Positions 1-12,821 of a DNA stretch of 64,000 bases are shown here, one piece after another. Source of the stretch: Tulasnella sp. 424 (Eukaryota; Basidiomycota; Agaricomycetes; Cantharellales; Tulasnellaceae); NCBI GenBank assembly GCA_019633425.1, contig WSUB01000010.1, positions 425,983 to 489,982 on the forward strand. Reading direction: 5' to 3'. Position 1 is the first letter of the stretch. Every line of letters starts with the position of its first letter. A program made the position numbers and the translations under genes. Below the pieces are notes generated by a model that did not search any database, had not been told where the DNA came from, and worked only from the letters and a program-made list of their open reading frames with translations.

Positions 1-1022
1 GCGCTAACTTTCCAGGTTACCCGAGGAAAATGCATCGTGTTCATGGCTCGTTGATGCCCTCATAAGGTCGAAGTCTCCCTGCAATTGGACAATCTGATCA
101 CGCATCGCTTAGGGTATTGGCTTCTCTCAACTAACTCGCCGAGCGAAAACGTGCTAACTTACGAGTAAGCCTCCATCTGATTCGCTGTGGCGTTCCCGAT
201 GACCCGCCTGTGGGGCCTTTTCACTGCAGCCTGGCTGGTCAGTTGGAAGGGATGCGTGTCTGGGCCAAAACCCCACCGAACCCAGACCTCGTAAGCATCG
301 GAACGCTTTGATCCTTTTGGCTTCTATCTGATGAATTATCCTCTCAGACGCACTGCCCTTCCGCACGCAAAGAGGGTCGTAACGACCGCGTCATTCCGGT
401 GAACTTCGACTCGCAGATGCTCCGACCCGCCACGTTGCATGCAGGGATTTACATCCAGCCTCGAGTCTCTGCTTACTAGACTTTTTTTTTTTTTTAGATT
501 TCATGTCCCGTCTCGTTCGTTCTAGAAAATCTATCCATGAGGGAAGGGGACATCAATGCCGGGGTGCACATCTCCGGCCTTAAGCTCGGCGTTAGCGTGA
601 CATCGCGCCCTTCCAATTCGTGACAACAGCCGCGGGGTGCCACCCCTTTTGTGTCCACATCAAGTAAGCGTTGGCCGGCCGTTCGGGCACACGCTAGCAG
701 TCATCCAACGGCTTCTTTTATGATAGCCGAAAAAGCGCCTCCACTCCATGCATATCGCTACACAGACAGACAAGAGGATGATAAAATGCACAATGCCAGA
801 AAAAAAAAACGATCCTGCTGGGATACAAAGCAACAACATGATGTGGGATGAACAAAGCTACGATGTGATAGAGAGAGAGAGAAAAACAAAGCCGAGAACG
901 AAACAAAAACAGCACGACAGCGAAGAAAAAGAAGGAAAAAAAAGAACAACGAAGCTAGCAGGAAAGCGATAACAGCGACGGCTCTAAATATCATATGCGG
1001 CATGACCTTACTTCCATGGACA
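1..1022. other. No recognisable gene
   Basis: I see no conserved protein, splice-compatible open frame or RNA gene here. The stretch holds a poly-T run near 481-495 and purine-rich low-complexity sequence around 780-970, which produces short spurious frames on both strands. It probably includes the 3' flank of the gene that ends at 1023. Confidence 0.5.
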
Positions 1023-1835
1023 CTAATACCTTCCAGGTTCGTACCCTTTGGGCTCGGACCAAGTACAACCATATTTCAAATCGGCGATCCAATTCCAGCC
1101 CACGCCGCGCAACCCATTACGTTCCGCGGTCCCATCCATCATCTCCCATTCCACATCCCAGTTCGCATCATCCTGCCACCCAAAGCCCAAGACAGCCTCG
1201 ACAAACTTGGTCGCCATAGTCTTGGCAAGATCAATCGGTTCCTCCCGAGTGGCCTGGTCTCTTCCATCCAGAAACAACCATTTTCGCTTCGGCACGCCCA
1301 ATTCTCTCGCCTGAGCCATCGACTCGAAGGGTGCGAGGACCTTGAACCAGGGTTTCCCCGGGTCGATGAATACGCGTGTATTCTCCACGTAAGGGAACCA
1401 GTAGTCGGTCTTCGTGGAATCCCGTGCCGTACGAGTGGCTTTGGCTTCGAATGGCACCAATCCCGCTCGGTGAACCGCCTCGACGATGTACGACCTGAAG
1501 TTCTCGTAATCTCCTCCCAGGAATATAAATCGGTCTCCGACATGCACGCGATGATTGTTTTCCGGCGCTGGTGTTTGCCCCACGGAGAGAGGTGATGGTA
1601 ATGGCTCGTTCAGCCACCGAGGGCGATCTCCCTCTGGCATGGGAGGAGGGAGCATCGGCGACAGCTGCTGGATGAACTGTACTGGTGATAGCATGTTGGG
1701 TGGGGTGCCGGGTTTGAGGAAGATGGGACTTCGTGTGCTGTCGCGAGACTTGTCGACGGGGTTGGAGGAGACTATTGCGTAGAACCGAGGACTGCTGGGG
1801 GTGTTCATATTAGCGGGATAGGAGGTCTTGGACAT
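1023..1835 (-). CDS. Hypothetical protein, 270 aa, single exon
   Basis: This is an uninterrupted 270-codon frame starting at an ATG at 1835. I do not recognise the family. The first 90 residues are rich in Pro and Ser and look disordered. Residues from about 90 to the end look folded, with regular hydrophobic spacing and many Trp residues in the C-terminal 70 residues. No signal peptide, membrane segment or catalytic motif is visible. It lies 1 kb downstream of the amine oxidase gene on the same strand. A second ATG nine codons in (PAN-M) could also be the start. The call rests on length, codon use and the absence of stops, so it could be mis-bounded. Confidence 0.6.
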   Translation of the reverse strand: MSKTSYPANMNTPSSPRFYAIVSSNPVDKSRDSTRSPIFLKPGTPPNMLSPVQFIQQLSPMLPPPMPEGDRPRWLNEPLPSPLSVGQTPAPENNHRVHVGDRFIFLGGDYENFRSYIVEAVHRAGLVPFEAKATRTARDSTKTDYWFPYVENTRVFIDPGKPWFKVLAPFESMAQARELGVPKRKWLFLDGRDQATREEPIDLAKTMATKFVEAVLGFGWQDDANWDVEWEMMDGTAERNGLRGVGWNWIADLKYGCTWSEPKGYEPGRY

Positions 1836-2883
1836 ATATGCAGAGATGTGGCTGAGTTTTGTGGTAAGTGTGTGTTGTTGAAGGGGGACAAAGAGGGGTC
1901 GAGAAAGCGTCGGTGGTTTCCGATGTGTTCGATCGTGTTATAGCGGCTGGAGAAAGGAGTTTGAGAAAAGGACAAAACCAGCCCCGGGGACGTGGCACAT
2001 ACTTGAAAATGACAAACAAGACCTCTAAACCGAGGAGAATGGACGATGGGAAAGGAGGATGACGAGCGTGGTCATCGATTGCGCGACGACAAGGTTCGGG
2101 GGGGAGGGGGGGGAGAAAAGAGGGAAGGGAAAGCTGACAGCTAGTTGCGATGCATATGTACCGGAATCGCAGGTGGATTTCAATCGCCGTCAGATTTTGT
2201 GTGTCGGGGAGGCTTGCGAAGCCAGATGTACGGAAAAGAATCCCTTTCGATGAGCTGCGAGCTTGCAGGAGAACGAGGAAAATGTACCGAGATGCTGGGA
2301 GGGGATCTCCGATGGCAACTCCCGAAAGCCCTTTCCTCGCTTATCTCCCTTGCATTCCGATACTTTCTACCAGAGTCAAATTCAGTGAACGAGGGATCCG
2401 AAGAGTGGATACGCACGCATATATAACGTGGGCACGGAACGATGGGAACGATCGAGGGTTTCGATCTTGGTGCGTCGGCGGAAAGACGCGGGATCGCCAC
2501 TGGCCCGGCCGCCCCGTCGACGCCATTCGCACAGACGTCGAACTAGCGGGCTGAGGCAAAGCCAGCTATCGCCGCGCCCCTGCAAGAAGGGGGTTAAAGG
2601 GAGCACCGACAGGTTCGGAGATAGTGCACAAAGAACTAAGGAGTCGAGAGTTCCAAAGCAACTCTGGATCGGGGCCAGTGCAAGGAGGTGTGATTCGTCG
2701 AGGACGAGAATTCGCCGAAATCACGGATTCCTTCATTTTCGCAGCGGAACTCCCCGATCGCACCTAACCGAAGTCGGCTCAACCCGAATTCGAGTGCTGG
2801 AAAATCTTCAGAAGGTCCGTACATGAATGTTCTAATTATTGCAAAAGGAAGCCCGTTCTACGTCATGGGGTTTCAAATCTAGT
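1836..2883. other. Intergenic region, no gene seen
   Basis: This is about 1.05 kb between two minus-strand genes and must contain the promoter of the gene starting at 1835 and the terminator of the amine oxidase. A TATA-like sequence lies near 2416-2425, and G-rich runs lie near 2098-2115. The open frames here are short and show no protein-like pattern. Confidence 0.5.
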
Positions 2884-5800
2884 TTAATGGCAGCACGCAT
2901 TGTCGTGTGTATGCCCCGTCACCGCAACCTCATTACCTCCGCCGCCGTCGCCGTTGACGAATGCATAAACACTCCTTTCATCTCTGGCCGCTGCAACATG
3001 CAGACTGGGATTCTGCTCAAAGAAGTTCTGCGGCTTGAAAGCCACCTGGAAAGCACCGCGTCGGTTAACCGCCGGTGCAACGTTGCCTAACGACCACCAC
3101 AACCAGAGGGCCCACCTTCAAGTGTTCCATGGGCATCACTGGCCAGTCTTCAGGCCGAGGGATGTGGTTCAGACCCACTGTCAGGAAGAGGACCACATCT
3201 TGTGCCTCAAGGCTTTCTTCGGGACCCTCAGTCCAAGATAGCACCGAGTCCTTGGGATTGTCCCGCCTAAGCAGAAAGAGATCATAAGGCAGTGCGGCGG
3301 CCGTTTGGGCATGGAGCCGCCGAACGAACAAATCCGGAATTGCTGACTCACGTCTGAGGAACGTACTTCCCTGCAGGCCACAAGCGCTCCGACCCATTCC
3401 TGCCCTCGACGTCTTTCACGACCCAGACGTTGTGTTCAGCAAAAGCAGCTCGCTTCTTGGCCCATGCACCTTCAGCGCACTTCAAAGTTTCCCAAGCTCC
3501 TTTGGCCATGATGCCGTAGGCGACTTCTTTGCCGCTTGCGAAGTGCTTCTTTCCTGGATTAACAATCTTCCACCTTCTGTCGACTGCAGCATTGTAATCG
3601 CGAACACCCTCGCTACTCCGAGAGACGCGGACGTCTCTAGATACAAATGCGTTACCGGCGTAGTTTTCTGCGGAACCCGTTGGGGAAGGGACGGCTTCAA
3701 TGTCGCTTTCGACGACCGTGTTTTGAAGACCATCAACCATCGGATCGACCCGAAGCGAGAAGACGTGCTGGTGATACTGAGCGTTGATCCTTGGCGCTAC
3801 CTGAGTCCCATAAGGGGCGGGATCTTCACCTTCCGCGAGCAAGTAAGTGTTGACAATCCCCGTTAGACCTATTTGTAACTCCACGGTGCCGTCTGTAAGG
3901 GGGAGCTAGTCAGTACCCCTCTTTCACCAAAATTCAACCCTTTTCATTCACCCAAGTAAAAGTGGTACGCGAATGTGTATTCGTAGTTGGCGACCTATGC
4001 CCGCGTTAGCTCCTTGTGAGAAAGCGTCGCCGGGGAAGCGACCCGAACTAACCGTGCAAACCATCGAGATCACCAATCTCCGACTCCTGACCGCATGCGC
4101 TCTTCCCCCAACACGATAATCCGTGTGCTTCCAGAGTAGGCCATTGTCCTCTTCGTGGATGCATATTGCTTGTTTCAGGACAACTGGCTTCCCGTCGTGC
4201 CCCACGAACGCGCCGGGCTGAAGCGTGCCAGGTTTCTTCAGAGACGATATCAAATAGCTTTGTACTTGGCAGGACCCACTAAGTAATGGATAGTCCCAAG
4301 GCAGTCACAGCCCAGGGACAACTCGTTCGCCTGAGTGCCCATGCCGTATTCTCCACTAAAGCCACGAACGTTAAATCCGGCTCTTAGCGATGTCGTGTGC
4401 AACACTTACACATCGAATGCAAACTTGCGAGGGTGAGGGTGCTCTGGAGCCGCGTAGGGGACAACCATCTCGGCGAGCGACAACCTGTAAAAGATCGGGC
4501 GGACTACGCCACCATCATTCCAAGTGACAGTCGATATCGCAATTCCTTCTCGTCCGCTGAAGGCTACCAAGCGAAGATTATCGGCATTGTACGCTTTCGG
4601 GTGAGCATGACTTCCACGTACCAACGTGCATTCTCCAATTCTGCCATTCTAGGACGCTGCCTCCGGTAACCTTGAAGCTTACCCCTTCTGGCTGTACAAC
4701 ATGTAATGGCTTCAATGGTTCAGGGGCTGGTCTCGTCTTTGTAGCTTCGCCGATTAGGTCAGGGAGGTATTCGGCCTTCTGCTGTGGTGGTGGGATACGC
4801 GCCCGGCCAGAAGCCCCAAGAGCGTCAGCATCGGCGGCGGGAGGTGCGGTCGACTTTGCTGAAAGGCTGTCTCCGTTCAAGCGATGGGGAGGGAAATCGA
4901 TGTGAATTACTTTCTTTGCGTTAACGTCCACGACAGGGATGAAATCCTAGTAATTCGTTGTGAGCGTCCCTTGTACGGCACCAAGGAAATTACCCTGATG
5001 CTAATTACCAAAGGATGAGCATATAAATTCTCGTGCGACCCATATCTGGCGTACAGCAGGCATTGCTGGATCCGTTTCTCCTTTGGCCATCTATCATCCC
5101 AGCCGATGCTCCACCCGTCCGCGCAAAGCTGCTCAGGAGATACGCCTTAAGAATGAAGCAGAGGATCAGTCAATCCCATGCCGCTCAAACGATGAATGTC
5201 CCTTGCTTACCGACTTCCGCGGCCAGCTTCAATACCGTCTCTATAACAATGATGGGAGGGTTCAACTTCTGTCTTGGAGTGTGCTCGCAGGATCGAGCTC
5301 ACCATCCTTTCGAACCAGCTCATCGCATTCTATTAGCTCCTCGACGGTGATCTGCGGTTGTGTTCCCTCCGGAAGAGTATCGATCTCGTTGACGACCCAC
5401 GCCCGCTTGTCCGTTGCCAAAGTGAGTTTAGCATTGTAGTTATTCCTGGGGAATTTGATTTCAGCATTATTGAGACATTTACCAAGAATCGATGCCGACA
5501 TACCCTGTTACAGGATCAAGGAACTAAATTCGGAACGATGGAGAAGCATCAATTTGAAATTCCCAAGGTCCTCCGGCAAAACGTGGCTTTTAAGACTTAC
5601 GTCTGTCTCCGCACGACGCGCAAGATGCCCGTTCACCTGTTCCGGCTGGGCTCCGGGCTCAACTGGAATCCCGAGGAATGCAAGAACGTCTCGTTTCGGC
5701 GGGGCGATGATGTTGCTGGTGATGAATTTTACGGCCCTGACGTCCTTCCTTTCCGCTGCTACATGCTGTCGAACAGCCAAGGATACAAGTGAAATCTATC

Positions 5801-5970
5801 CGGAAAGAGAGGATAGAGCGTCAAGTGGCCGTTGTGGTCGAGGCGATGAAGTTGTAACAGACCTCATCCGGAGTGAGTGCGTCCAACGGATGGGTTATCA
5901 CGGTTACTTCCTTGTCCAGTGATACGACATCGTTGGGCAGGCTCCCTGATTCAACTGTTAGTTTCGACAT
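2884..5970 (-). CDS. Copper amine oxidase (primary-amine oxidase), 13 exons
   Basis: This enzyme oxidises primary amines to aldehydes, releasing ammonia and H2O2, using copper and a topaquinone made from its own tyrosine. Exons on the minus strand are 5863-5970, 5601-5795, 5303-5504, 5211-5240, 5009-5145, 4622-4946, 4410-4563, 4280-4355, 4053-4217, 3952-3994, 3352-3892, 3116-3266 and 2884-3045. All junctions are phase-consistent and give 762 aa, within the fungal family range. The topaquinone motif ANYEY has its cofactor Tyr near residue 468. The copper ligands are HQH near 519-521 and the His of NHIPRPEDW near 693. The catalytic-base Asp lies in FDVGEYG near 383. No signal peptide and no SKL-type tail is visible, so a cytosolic enzyme is likely. 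The start of exon 3 is the least certain boundary. A 30-base exon encodes part of the N-terminal domain. Confidence 0.93.
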
Positions 5971-6568
5971 TGCGCGATGTTGAGGTTTGAATGTGCTTTC
6001 AGAGCTAGCGCTCGTCTCTTGACTTCGTCTCGAATGATAAGGAGTTGGAGTATTACGTAATCCGAGTCGTCTGGGGAAGGAAAGCGTTCGGTGCGGCTCC
6101 GAAATCTCTGGAGTCGGTAATTTTGCAGTTCATGTGCCACTAATTATCAGCTTATCGCTTCCCGCGTTCTGGCGAGGGGGATTGCCATGCGCTTCCGTTA
6201 TGTAGATCCAGTCCATCTATCATCACAAACTCGATATCGTCTATGTCACGCGAGGGATAGCCCCTCTTCCTCCTCGACAGAACCACAGAAAGGTCACCCC
6301 AGAACCATCGTATTTTATGCGGCAATCTCCGAGCAGGAAAAGGTCCGAAAGGAGGGTTCATCTTGGAACCATCCCTCGCAGAACGATGTTAATCCCGAAG
6401 TAACACATCTAGCATAGACAGTAACCTATAGTATACACGAAAGAACGAATCTGTAACAAGAATAAAATGGAAAGTAGCGAATAAGTGAAAAACGAAAAGA
6501 AAAAAAAACGCAGGCGTGATCTAAAATAGTCTATAGATACAAAACTCCTCCTGAATAGATATCAAACC
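5971..6568. other. Promoter and 5' flank of the amine oxidase gene
   Basis: About 600 bases lie between the amine oxidase start and the end of the MFS gene. A 69-codon minus-strand frame (6152-6361) opens here but has no recognisable features. AT-rich sequence around 6420-6560 probably belongs to the 3' end of the transporter gene. Confidence 0.4.
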
Positions 6569-9172
6569 TTAGACTTCGTCTTCTGTCCCGTACCCAGTTG
6601 GAAGGCTGTTTGATAGACCGCTGGGGCCGGCTTGGTGGCGCACGAACCTCACTCGTTCGACGCTGCCTCCAAGAGCCTTGGTTCGAGTAGACCTTCCTCG
6701 CCGAATCGGACGTTTCCTCTTCTTGATGGGCAAGGCAGGTCGAACGAGTATCAAGGCAGTAAAGCTGACAGCCAATAGGATGCCACCGCAGAGGAACATT
6801 GCTTCCGGGAAGGTCCTCACCGTCTCGCTATACATAAGACCGAAGACAAGTGGCTAGGCGGAACAAAGGTCAATGAAATGTTAAGCTGTCACCGGAACCT
6901 TTCACTTACAGAAATAATAAACGCTGCAGTAGCTTGAATCATGCTGAATGCTCCCAAGAGTTTTCCTGAGTCCTCGCTTGGGTTCTTGAGAAGACACAAT
7001 GAGGCGCTTTGCATGGCGGGTGCGGAACCACTGCCAAAGGCCTGGAAATGTCGACTAAACATCAAATCGCAAAGAGTGATCGGGGAGAAGGAACTTACCG
7101 ACAGCAGAGTCGCCAATACGAACGCCCGAGAAGAGGATTTACTAACAAAGACCACAAGGAAGTAGCCCAAGGAATCGATTGCCAGAGAAAATCGCGCCAA
7201 GTTCAGATCGAAACGAACGTCAGCCAGCATTTGCTTCGATAGACGGGCCGCAGTAGGTTCTGATGCCCGGAAGGGCATTCCAGGCTTTGGGGTAGACTGC
7301 CGCGAAGACGCCGGTGACCCTGTCGACACGAGCGAAGCCGCTGCTGGAGGCCTTGCAGCCGATGCGAGAACCTCCGAAGAAACCGAGGGACCTGATGATG
7401 AGATATTGTTCTGGGTGGCTGATTCCGCAGTATCAGTTGGGGCATGAACTGGCTTGAAGAGTTTGATTGCAACTGAGCCGATAGCTGTGAGCTCAAGGCA
7501 CAAAAGAATATTGTTCTGACAGCAAAGACCCACCTGGAATAATGACGAGCAAATGTACCGCTCGGAGAGTACCAACGAGGGTCAGGTAGCTGCCCATGTC
7601 AACTGAATCCCATCCGAAGCGATGTTCCGCGTACAGCAGCTTGAGGGGATAGAGTCCCTGTTGCAAGGACGTTTCTTAGAGCAAGGAACGAGATGACTGA
7701 CCGGGAAACACGTACCACAGTGAGGAAGCAAACAAAGAAGGACACGCCAACGAGAGTTAACCTCCAATCATTTCCCTGAGGTAGGAAAAGGGCCGCAGGC
7801 TCAAAGAAATCTGCCACCCGAGCCTTCATCCTGGCCCACCAGCTTCGGTGTGGGGCTGAGTGAGATGGGTGTGTCGTCAGGTGTTCTTCTATCTCCGCTT
7901 TTCGTTTCCTTTCTCTCTCCTCCCTGATTTCGCCCGTCAAAGACTCTGGCATCAGGAACAACGCGTAAGCGGTGTTGACGAGCGAAATCAACACGCTGAC
8001 GGTGAAGATCACCAAGATGTCTGGCGTCGTCCACTTCAAAAGGATGCTGCTAAACGCAGGGCCAGCAGCGACACCGATGAAGAGAATTCCTTGAAAGGTG
8101 CTGAAGGCGTTGGACCGCGACCCGTGGGCTGTGACGTCAGAGACGTATGCGTTCACAGCTGCTGCGACGGTGGAGAAGCCTCCTGCAAGACCCTCCATAA
8201 TGGGCCCAAGAATGAGGATGTGGTGCCCGCCGAAGGGGACTAACCATCTTGCGTTCCGCGCAACAATGATGAACATGAAGTCCCTGGAACGCGGAAATGA
8301 AGTGGTTTAGAGACGCCCAGGACGAAAAATCGGAAGTCACATACGTGAATAGGTAACCAACAAGACCGACTGCCATGACCTTCGTCCGCCCGAACCGGTC
8401 GCTGATGCCTCCCCACCACCCGGTCGTCAAAGCGCTCAGAGTGCCCATAATTAGGATCACAACCGTTTGGAGTCGTGCCGCATATTGCTGAACCGTTGGG
8501 TCGGTGAGACAAGCCTTGCTCGGACCTCGGGATATCGTTTTATCCTCATGACCCCTTCGTGTTGTCCTAGACGCGGAAACGGACCCGGTGGTGCGGTTGT
8601 TCGTTACGAATAGTAAGGTCTCCGTGACTCCATGTGCGTGCCAACCAGGAAGTGTGGCCAGGTCAGAAAGTGAGCTGGCGCTTGTCGGAGAAAACGGCGT
8701 CGGTGTACGATGGACCTCCGAATGAGGATGGCGATGTAGTTCGTGCTCGTACGCAGCACAAGCCAGGTGGGTGTAAACTTCCACTCTTGGTGCAAGCGTC
8801 ATTCCGCGCTATGTGATGACGAAAGGCCACGATGATAAGCAATATGTTGCCATTAATCAGCGGTGTCCCGGGCAAACGGTATCACTCACCGAAAAACATG
8901 CCAGCAGCCAAAATGGCACCACCCTAGTCAAAGTAGAGATAGAGCAAGGGAGTGAGTCATCAAGATGACCATCATGACAAGGCAAGCACGCCTTTTGCTC
9001 ACCAGTATGGGTTGGGTTTGAAAAAGGGGCGTCTCGCGTCATGACACGAATTCGAATTCGAGTTCCTCCGGTTGGAACCGGATGAATTTGGCAGCAAAGC
9101 ATCTCGCTCAGTTGGTTCTCCATAAATTTGCTGGCCTGGTGGTTGTGGTGAGTTGAGGATGGTAGTAGCCAT
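6569..9172 (-). CDS. Major facilitator superfamily transporter, 8 exons
   Basis: This is a 720-residue polytopic membrane protein of the major facilitator superfamily, related to fungal tetracycline-resistance-like or general-substrate transporters. Exons are 9003-9172, 8890-8923, 8345-8808, 7716-8283, 7534-7657, 7099-7484, 6910-7041 and 6569-6853, all in phase. After a polar N-terminus of about 56 residues come the membrane segments. The loop between TM2 and TM3 has the family signature GGISDRFGRTKVM. A charged cytoplasmic loop (REERERKRKAEIEEH) and a Ser/Pro/Ala-rich loop separate later segments. The C-terminal tail is basic. The substrate cannot be read from sequence. Start: the ATG opens MATTILNSPQ, followed by a dileucine-like ERDALLP sequence common at the N-terminus of vacuolar membrane proteins, which is only suggestive. 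Confidence 0.88.
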
Positions 9173-9770
9173 TGTCCCTTTGGGTGAGTGGGCCTCTTGG
9201 CTTTGGTCGGGTGGTGGTGGGAGGAATGAAAGGGGCAGAGGGACTCCTAGACGTTTCACTTGGATTACCAATTAGACTTTTATAAGCACCCCCCTTCCCA
9301 GGCAATGCCCCTCCCGCCATCGTGCCATGCACAGTCCCCAGACATGCCTTCGGTGCGTGGTATCGCGGTCATATGCAGAGGCTAGTGATCTGGGGCAAAA
9401 CTGGGGCAAAGGCGTCGAGCTGAGCCCAGGCCTTGGATTCCCTAGGAGTTGGAACATATTTTGCCTTGCAATCAAGCCGCTAGATATTTCGTTCATCCAA
9501 AGCCCAAAGCCCAAATATACCAACCCCTCGTTCGCATTTGCACCACACGCAGTCTAGCCCACCCATTAGTGACTCACAATAGGACACCGGTGCATTTTTT
9601 GCTCCGGAGGGACCTGACTCGTTGCTGTGATACGGCAACTAAATGTCGTCGAAACCCGCCCGATTCGCCGCGTTCCCACCCCTTACACGCAAGTACCTCG
9701 GATTCTACACGCCATTCTTCAACCACACCAGCTTCAGTATATCGATACAAGCAGACCTTTACAAAAAGCC
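9173..9770. promoter_or_regulatory. Divergent promoter region, MFS gene / SARAF-like gene
   Basis: This 600-base interval lies between two divergently transcribed genes and should contain both promoters. I see no clear TATA box and no additional coding exon; short frames here lack family features. Confidence 0.4.
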
Positions 9771-10957
9771 ATGGCTCCAGAGCCCATTCTGCTAGAAAGC
9801 ATCAAATCCCTAACATTCTATAAGGATGAAATGACCACCGCTCGTCGCACCTCGGCTATACCCCAGCTGACATGCCTCGGCAAGGCCTGCGCGCTGTATC
9901 AGCCAGAAGCAGTCCAGTGCGTCAACACCGGGGGAACTGGAGTCGACATCAACTGGAAGGTACGTTCCTTTCACGACCGTTCGTGCTTTGGTTAGGCGAA
10001 CGTTTGACGACGGAGCACATGCATTCCCGATTGCATAGTGCGAGGCAGGTGAGGCTATCGTGGATTATGACGCGTGCGGGGGTACCTTACAGGCCTAACC
10101 GCCGTATTTTGCAGACTTGCCATCTGCACTTCGCTTCGGGCGAATCAGCGTTGGGTGCGAGGGTTGGTCTCGAAGTGGCGATCCATATGTTCTCAAAGGT
10201 CTGCGTACCGTATATCTGGGTGGTCGCGCGATCGGCTGACCCTCTGCGGAATAGGTTCCTGCGGTCTGGAATATCGACTTATCCAGGTCCCCAACCAGTA
10301 CAATGCAAACCACGATTACGGCACTTCTTCGTCATGGTACTCCAAAGGTGTGCTCTTATCTCTAGCTTCTTTGACAGATCGTGTGCTCATCGACCGAGGA
10401 TTCCAATAGGCTGGTCGGCAATGGACATACTCTACTACGCTTTATGGATAGGGATGCTGGCCTGGGTTCTCTGGGCGATCCTCAGCCCTTGCATCCCATC
10501 ACTTAGATCCGGTCGCAACAGGACTAATCGACCTCCTGGTGGTGGTGGAACTCGTCCCAATACCTATACCGGATCTGGAGGTGGGTACTCTTCCAGCCGA
10601 CGCAATCCACCACCGCCCCCCTATTCGGAGCATCCCCCCAAGAACCCGTCGTCGTCTTCATCATCACCAGGTAGCGGTGGAAATTGGCGGCCTGGTTTTT
10701 GGACTGGACTCGGAGTCGGCGCTGCAGGCACTTATCTTGCGACCAATGCAGCTCGGAACCGAGATACCAGGCCACAGTATGATTGGGAACAAAGTCAATT
10801 TGCGGCACCTCCTCAGCCTAGCGCTCGACAGACGAGCTATAGTCCTCCTGCATCAAGTTACCGGGCGATGGGACAAGGTGAAGGTTCGAGCAGTGGTGGC
10901 GGCAGTTTAGGTCCGACTAGGAGAGCGACTGGGTACGGGGGTACGAACGTTCGATGA
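9771..10957 (+). CDS. SARAF/TMEM66-like membrane protein, 5 exons with a 10-base microexon
   Basis: The product resembles SARAF, the ER membrane protein that in animals limits store-operated calcium entry. Exons are 9771-9959, 10039-10048, 10115-10198, 10255-10347 and 10410-10957, giving 307 aa. The N-terminal luminal-type domain has TTARR, PQLTCLG, the WKCEADLPSALRFG block, CEGW and the GSCGLEYRL core. One membrane segment follows near residues 130-150. A Gly/Ser/Pro-rich tail carries PPPPYSEHPP and the family's terminal GFWTGLG motif. The second exon is only TGCGAGGCAG, and it is required to restore the conserved WKCEADLP sequence. Unlike animal SARAF I see no clear signal peptide at this start, so a further 5' exon is possible. 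Function in fungi is inference from the family. Confidence 0.88.
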
Positions 10958-12821
10958 TCGCTTTTGGATTTAGATTTTGGGGTTTTATCTGGGCTGTTCT
11001 TTTTTTACCTTTCGGTCTATTGGAATTATTGTGTGGATGTAATTGTCCGTTGGCACTCTTCTCGTGCTAACGATGGAAGCCCCAGTTCCGCGTGAACCGA
11101 GTATCTCTTGAAAACTTCATACGGTTAACATATGCTTCATTAGCCAGAAGGGGGCCAATCATGACTGATGTGGGGGCAAGTGATGGTTTGAACCATGGGG
11201 TGCAGCGGGCGCTGGGTCGCTGACAAGTATCTCAAGCTCTAGCAATAGCGCAAGTGGTACGGAGGTGTATGTGAGGTGTTGTCCGGTTTTTCGTGGTGGA
11301 GACGAACTCCGTGGGTTTCGTACGCACAAACCATATCCTAGCGAGAGAGGCGGGACGTTTCTTCCTTTGAGCCGACGACGACGAAGCTTCGAAGACCAGC
11401 AGGACAGAAACGCGAAGGCCCACCTTCCGTGCAGGAGATTTCCAATGATCCCGAAGTTGGATAGATCGCCCGGATGGTAAGCTATCTAGCGAACCATTCG
11501 AACCGTCCTCTTCAGCTTTGAGGTTCAGCGGCAGAGCTAGACGCTTCGCGGATAGTCGAATTCATTCCTACACTGAATGCCACTGCGGGTATCCTTGTAC
11601 GCTGGTTTTATTCTCTAGTGTTGCTGGGCTGTTCGACTGAGAACCCCCAACCTGGATAATATTCCAAAGGTATCGACCTTGGCTATAGTACCGGTATCCT
11701 GTGCTAGCGTACATCTAGCGCTATATATGTGTTTCCAGAATTGTCCATGGAAAGCCCTCCACCAGGCAAGGGCGAGTACCAGTTACAAGCATAACCTGTG
11801 GCATTAGCCAAGAAACAAAAAAAAAAAAGGCGAACGAGCAATAGATTCACTCGCAAGCTTGTTAGAGGTTAGGAGACAAACATCCCAGAGATCGCGGTGA
11901 GGACTACTTGTCTAGAGAGTTGTTTGTTTAAGTAGATTTCGGTGATTCTGTGGCAATATCTGATCATGGAGGGAGGGAGGGAGGAATAAGCAGGTGGGTG
12001 ATTGGAGTTGGGGAGCCTCGCGGCCGTCAGCTTTAAGAGGCTTCAGCGTCGGGTATATATCGGAGCCCGTATTAGTATGGTGCGTGACAAGGTGAAGTCT
12101 TGGGTCTTAAGACGGGATCAAAAGGGCATTGTGTAGGTTTTATAGAAAGCGCCACGGACCATGACGCTTTCTACGGTCCCGGAATCAAGTCCCCAGGCAC
12201 CTCTCGGAAACGGATGGAAGCGTTATATATGGCGCTCATGGCTGTCGTGATATGCGGTGGCAAACATGAGCAATCTTGGAAGTGAATTATATTTGACATG
12301 GTGGTGAGATGTGTTAGGTAAATTGGAGGGGGATCGATCGTGACCGCGGGAGCATTTTGAACCGCCACACGCTGATGTCCAGAACCCTTCAACACGCTGC
12401 GGGGAAAGTTACATATTACTAAAGTAATTCAATTCCTCAAGAGTAATCGCCGTTCGCCGACATCGGTCGCCACATTCGATTATAGACCGGTACAGAGACC
12501 GAAACTAGTCGTTCAGTTGTCAATCGCATCGGACTACACAAAGACGCTTCTATCAAGGAGAGTCGGAATGCTTTTCGTTATTAAACCAGTCTTGCCTCTT
12601 ATCCCGTCATTCGTGATGCCGTTAAAGCCGCCGTGGAAGCCAGCGGGATCTTGGTGTTTTACGACATCATGAGCTACGTCTCTGATTTGACTCGCCGAGC
12701 CGCTTAACCGCCGACTCCGCCTGGCCCTCCCCGTGACGCACTCGCTCGATCGGCCGATACTGCCCCAGCGTATATTACCTCGTCAAGCCCTGCCAACATA
12801 CATTTCGTCACACCTATCGTT
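10958..12821. other. Long intergenic region, no gene seen
   Basis: This is 1.86 kb without a supportable gene. It contains a poly-A run near 11817-11829 and a G-rich GGAGGG-type repeat near 11969-11985. It must also hold the 3' end of the SARAF-like gene and the promoter of the F-box gene. The short frames lack recognisable features. Confidence 0.5.

Noticed and set aside
4836..4946. Possible separate gene in the middle of the amine oxidase
   Set aside because: The frame 4622-4946 is the sixth exon of the amine oxidase, joined in phase on both sides.
9872..10957. Single 361-codon frame through the SARAF-like gene
   Set aside because: It reads through three introns in the wrong frame; only the spliced version reproduces the conserved SARAF blocks.
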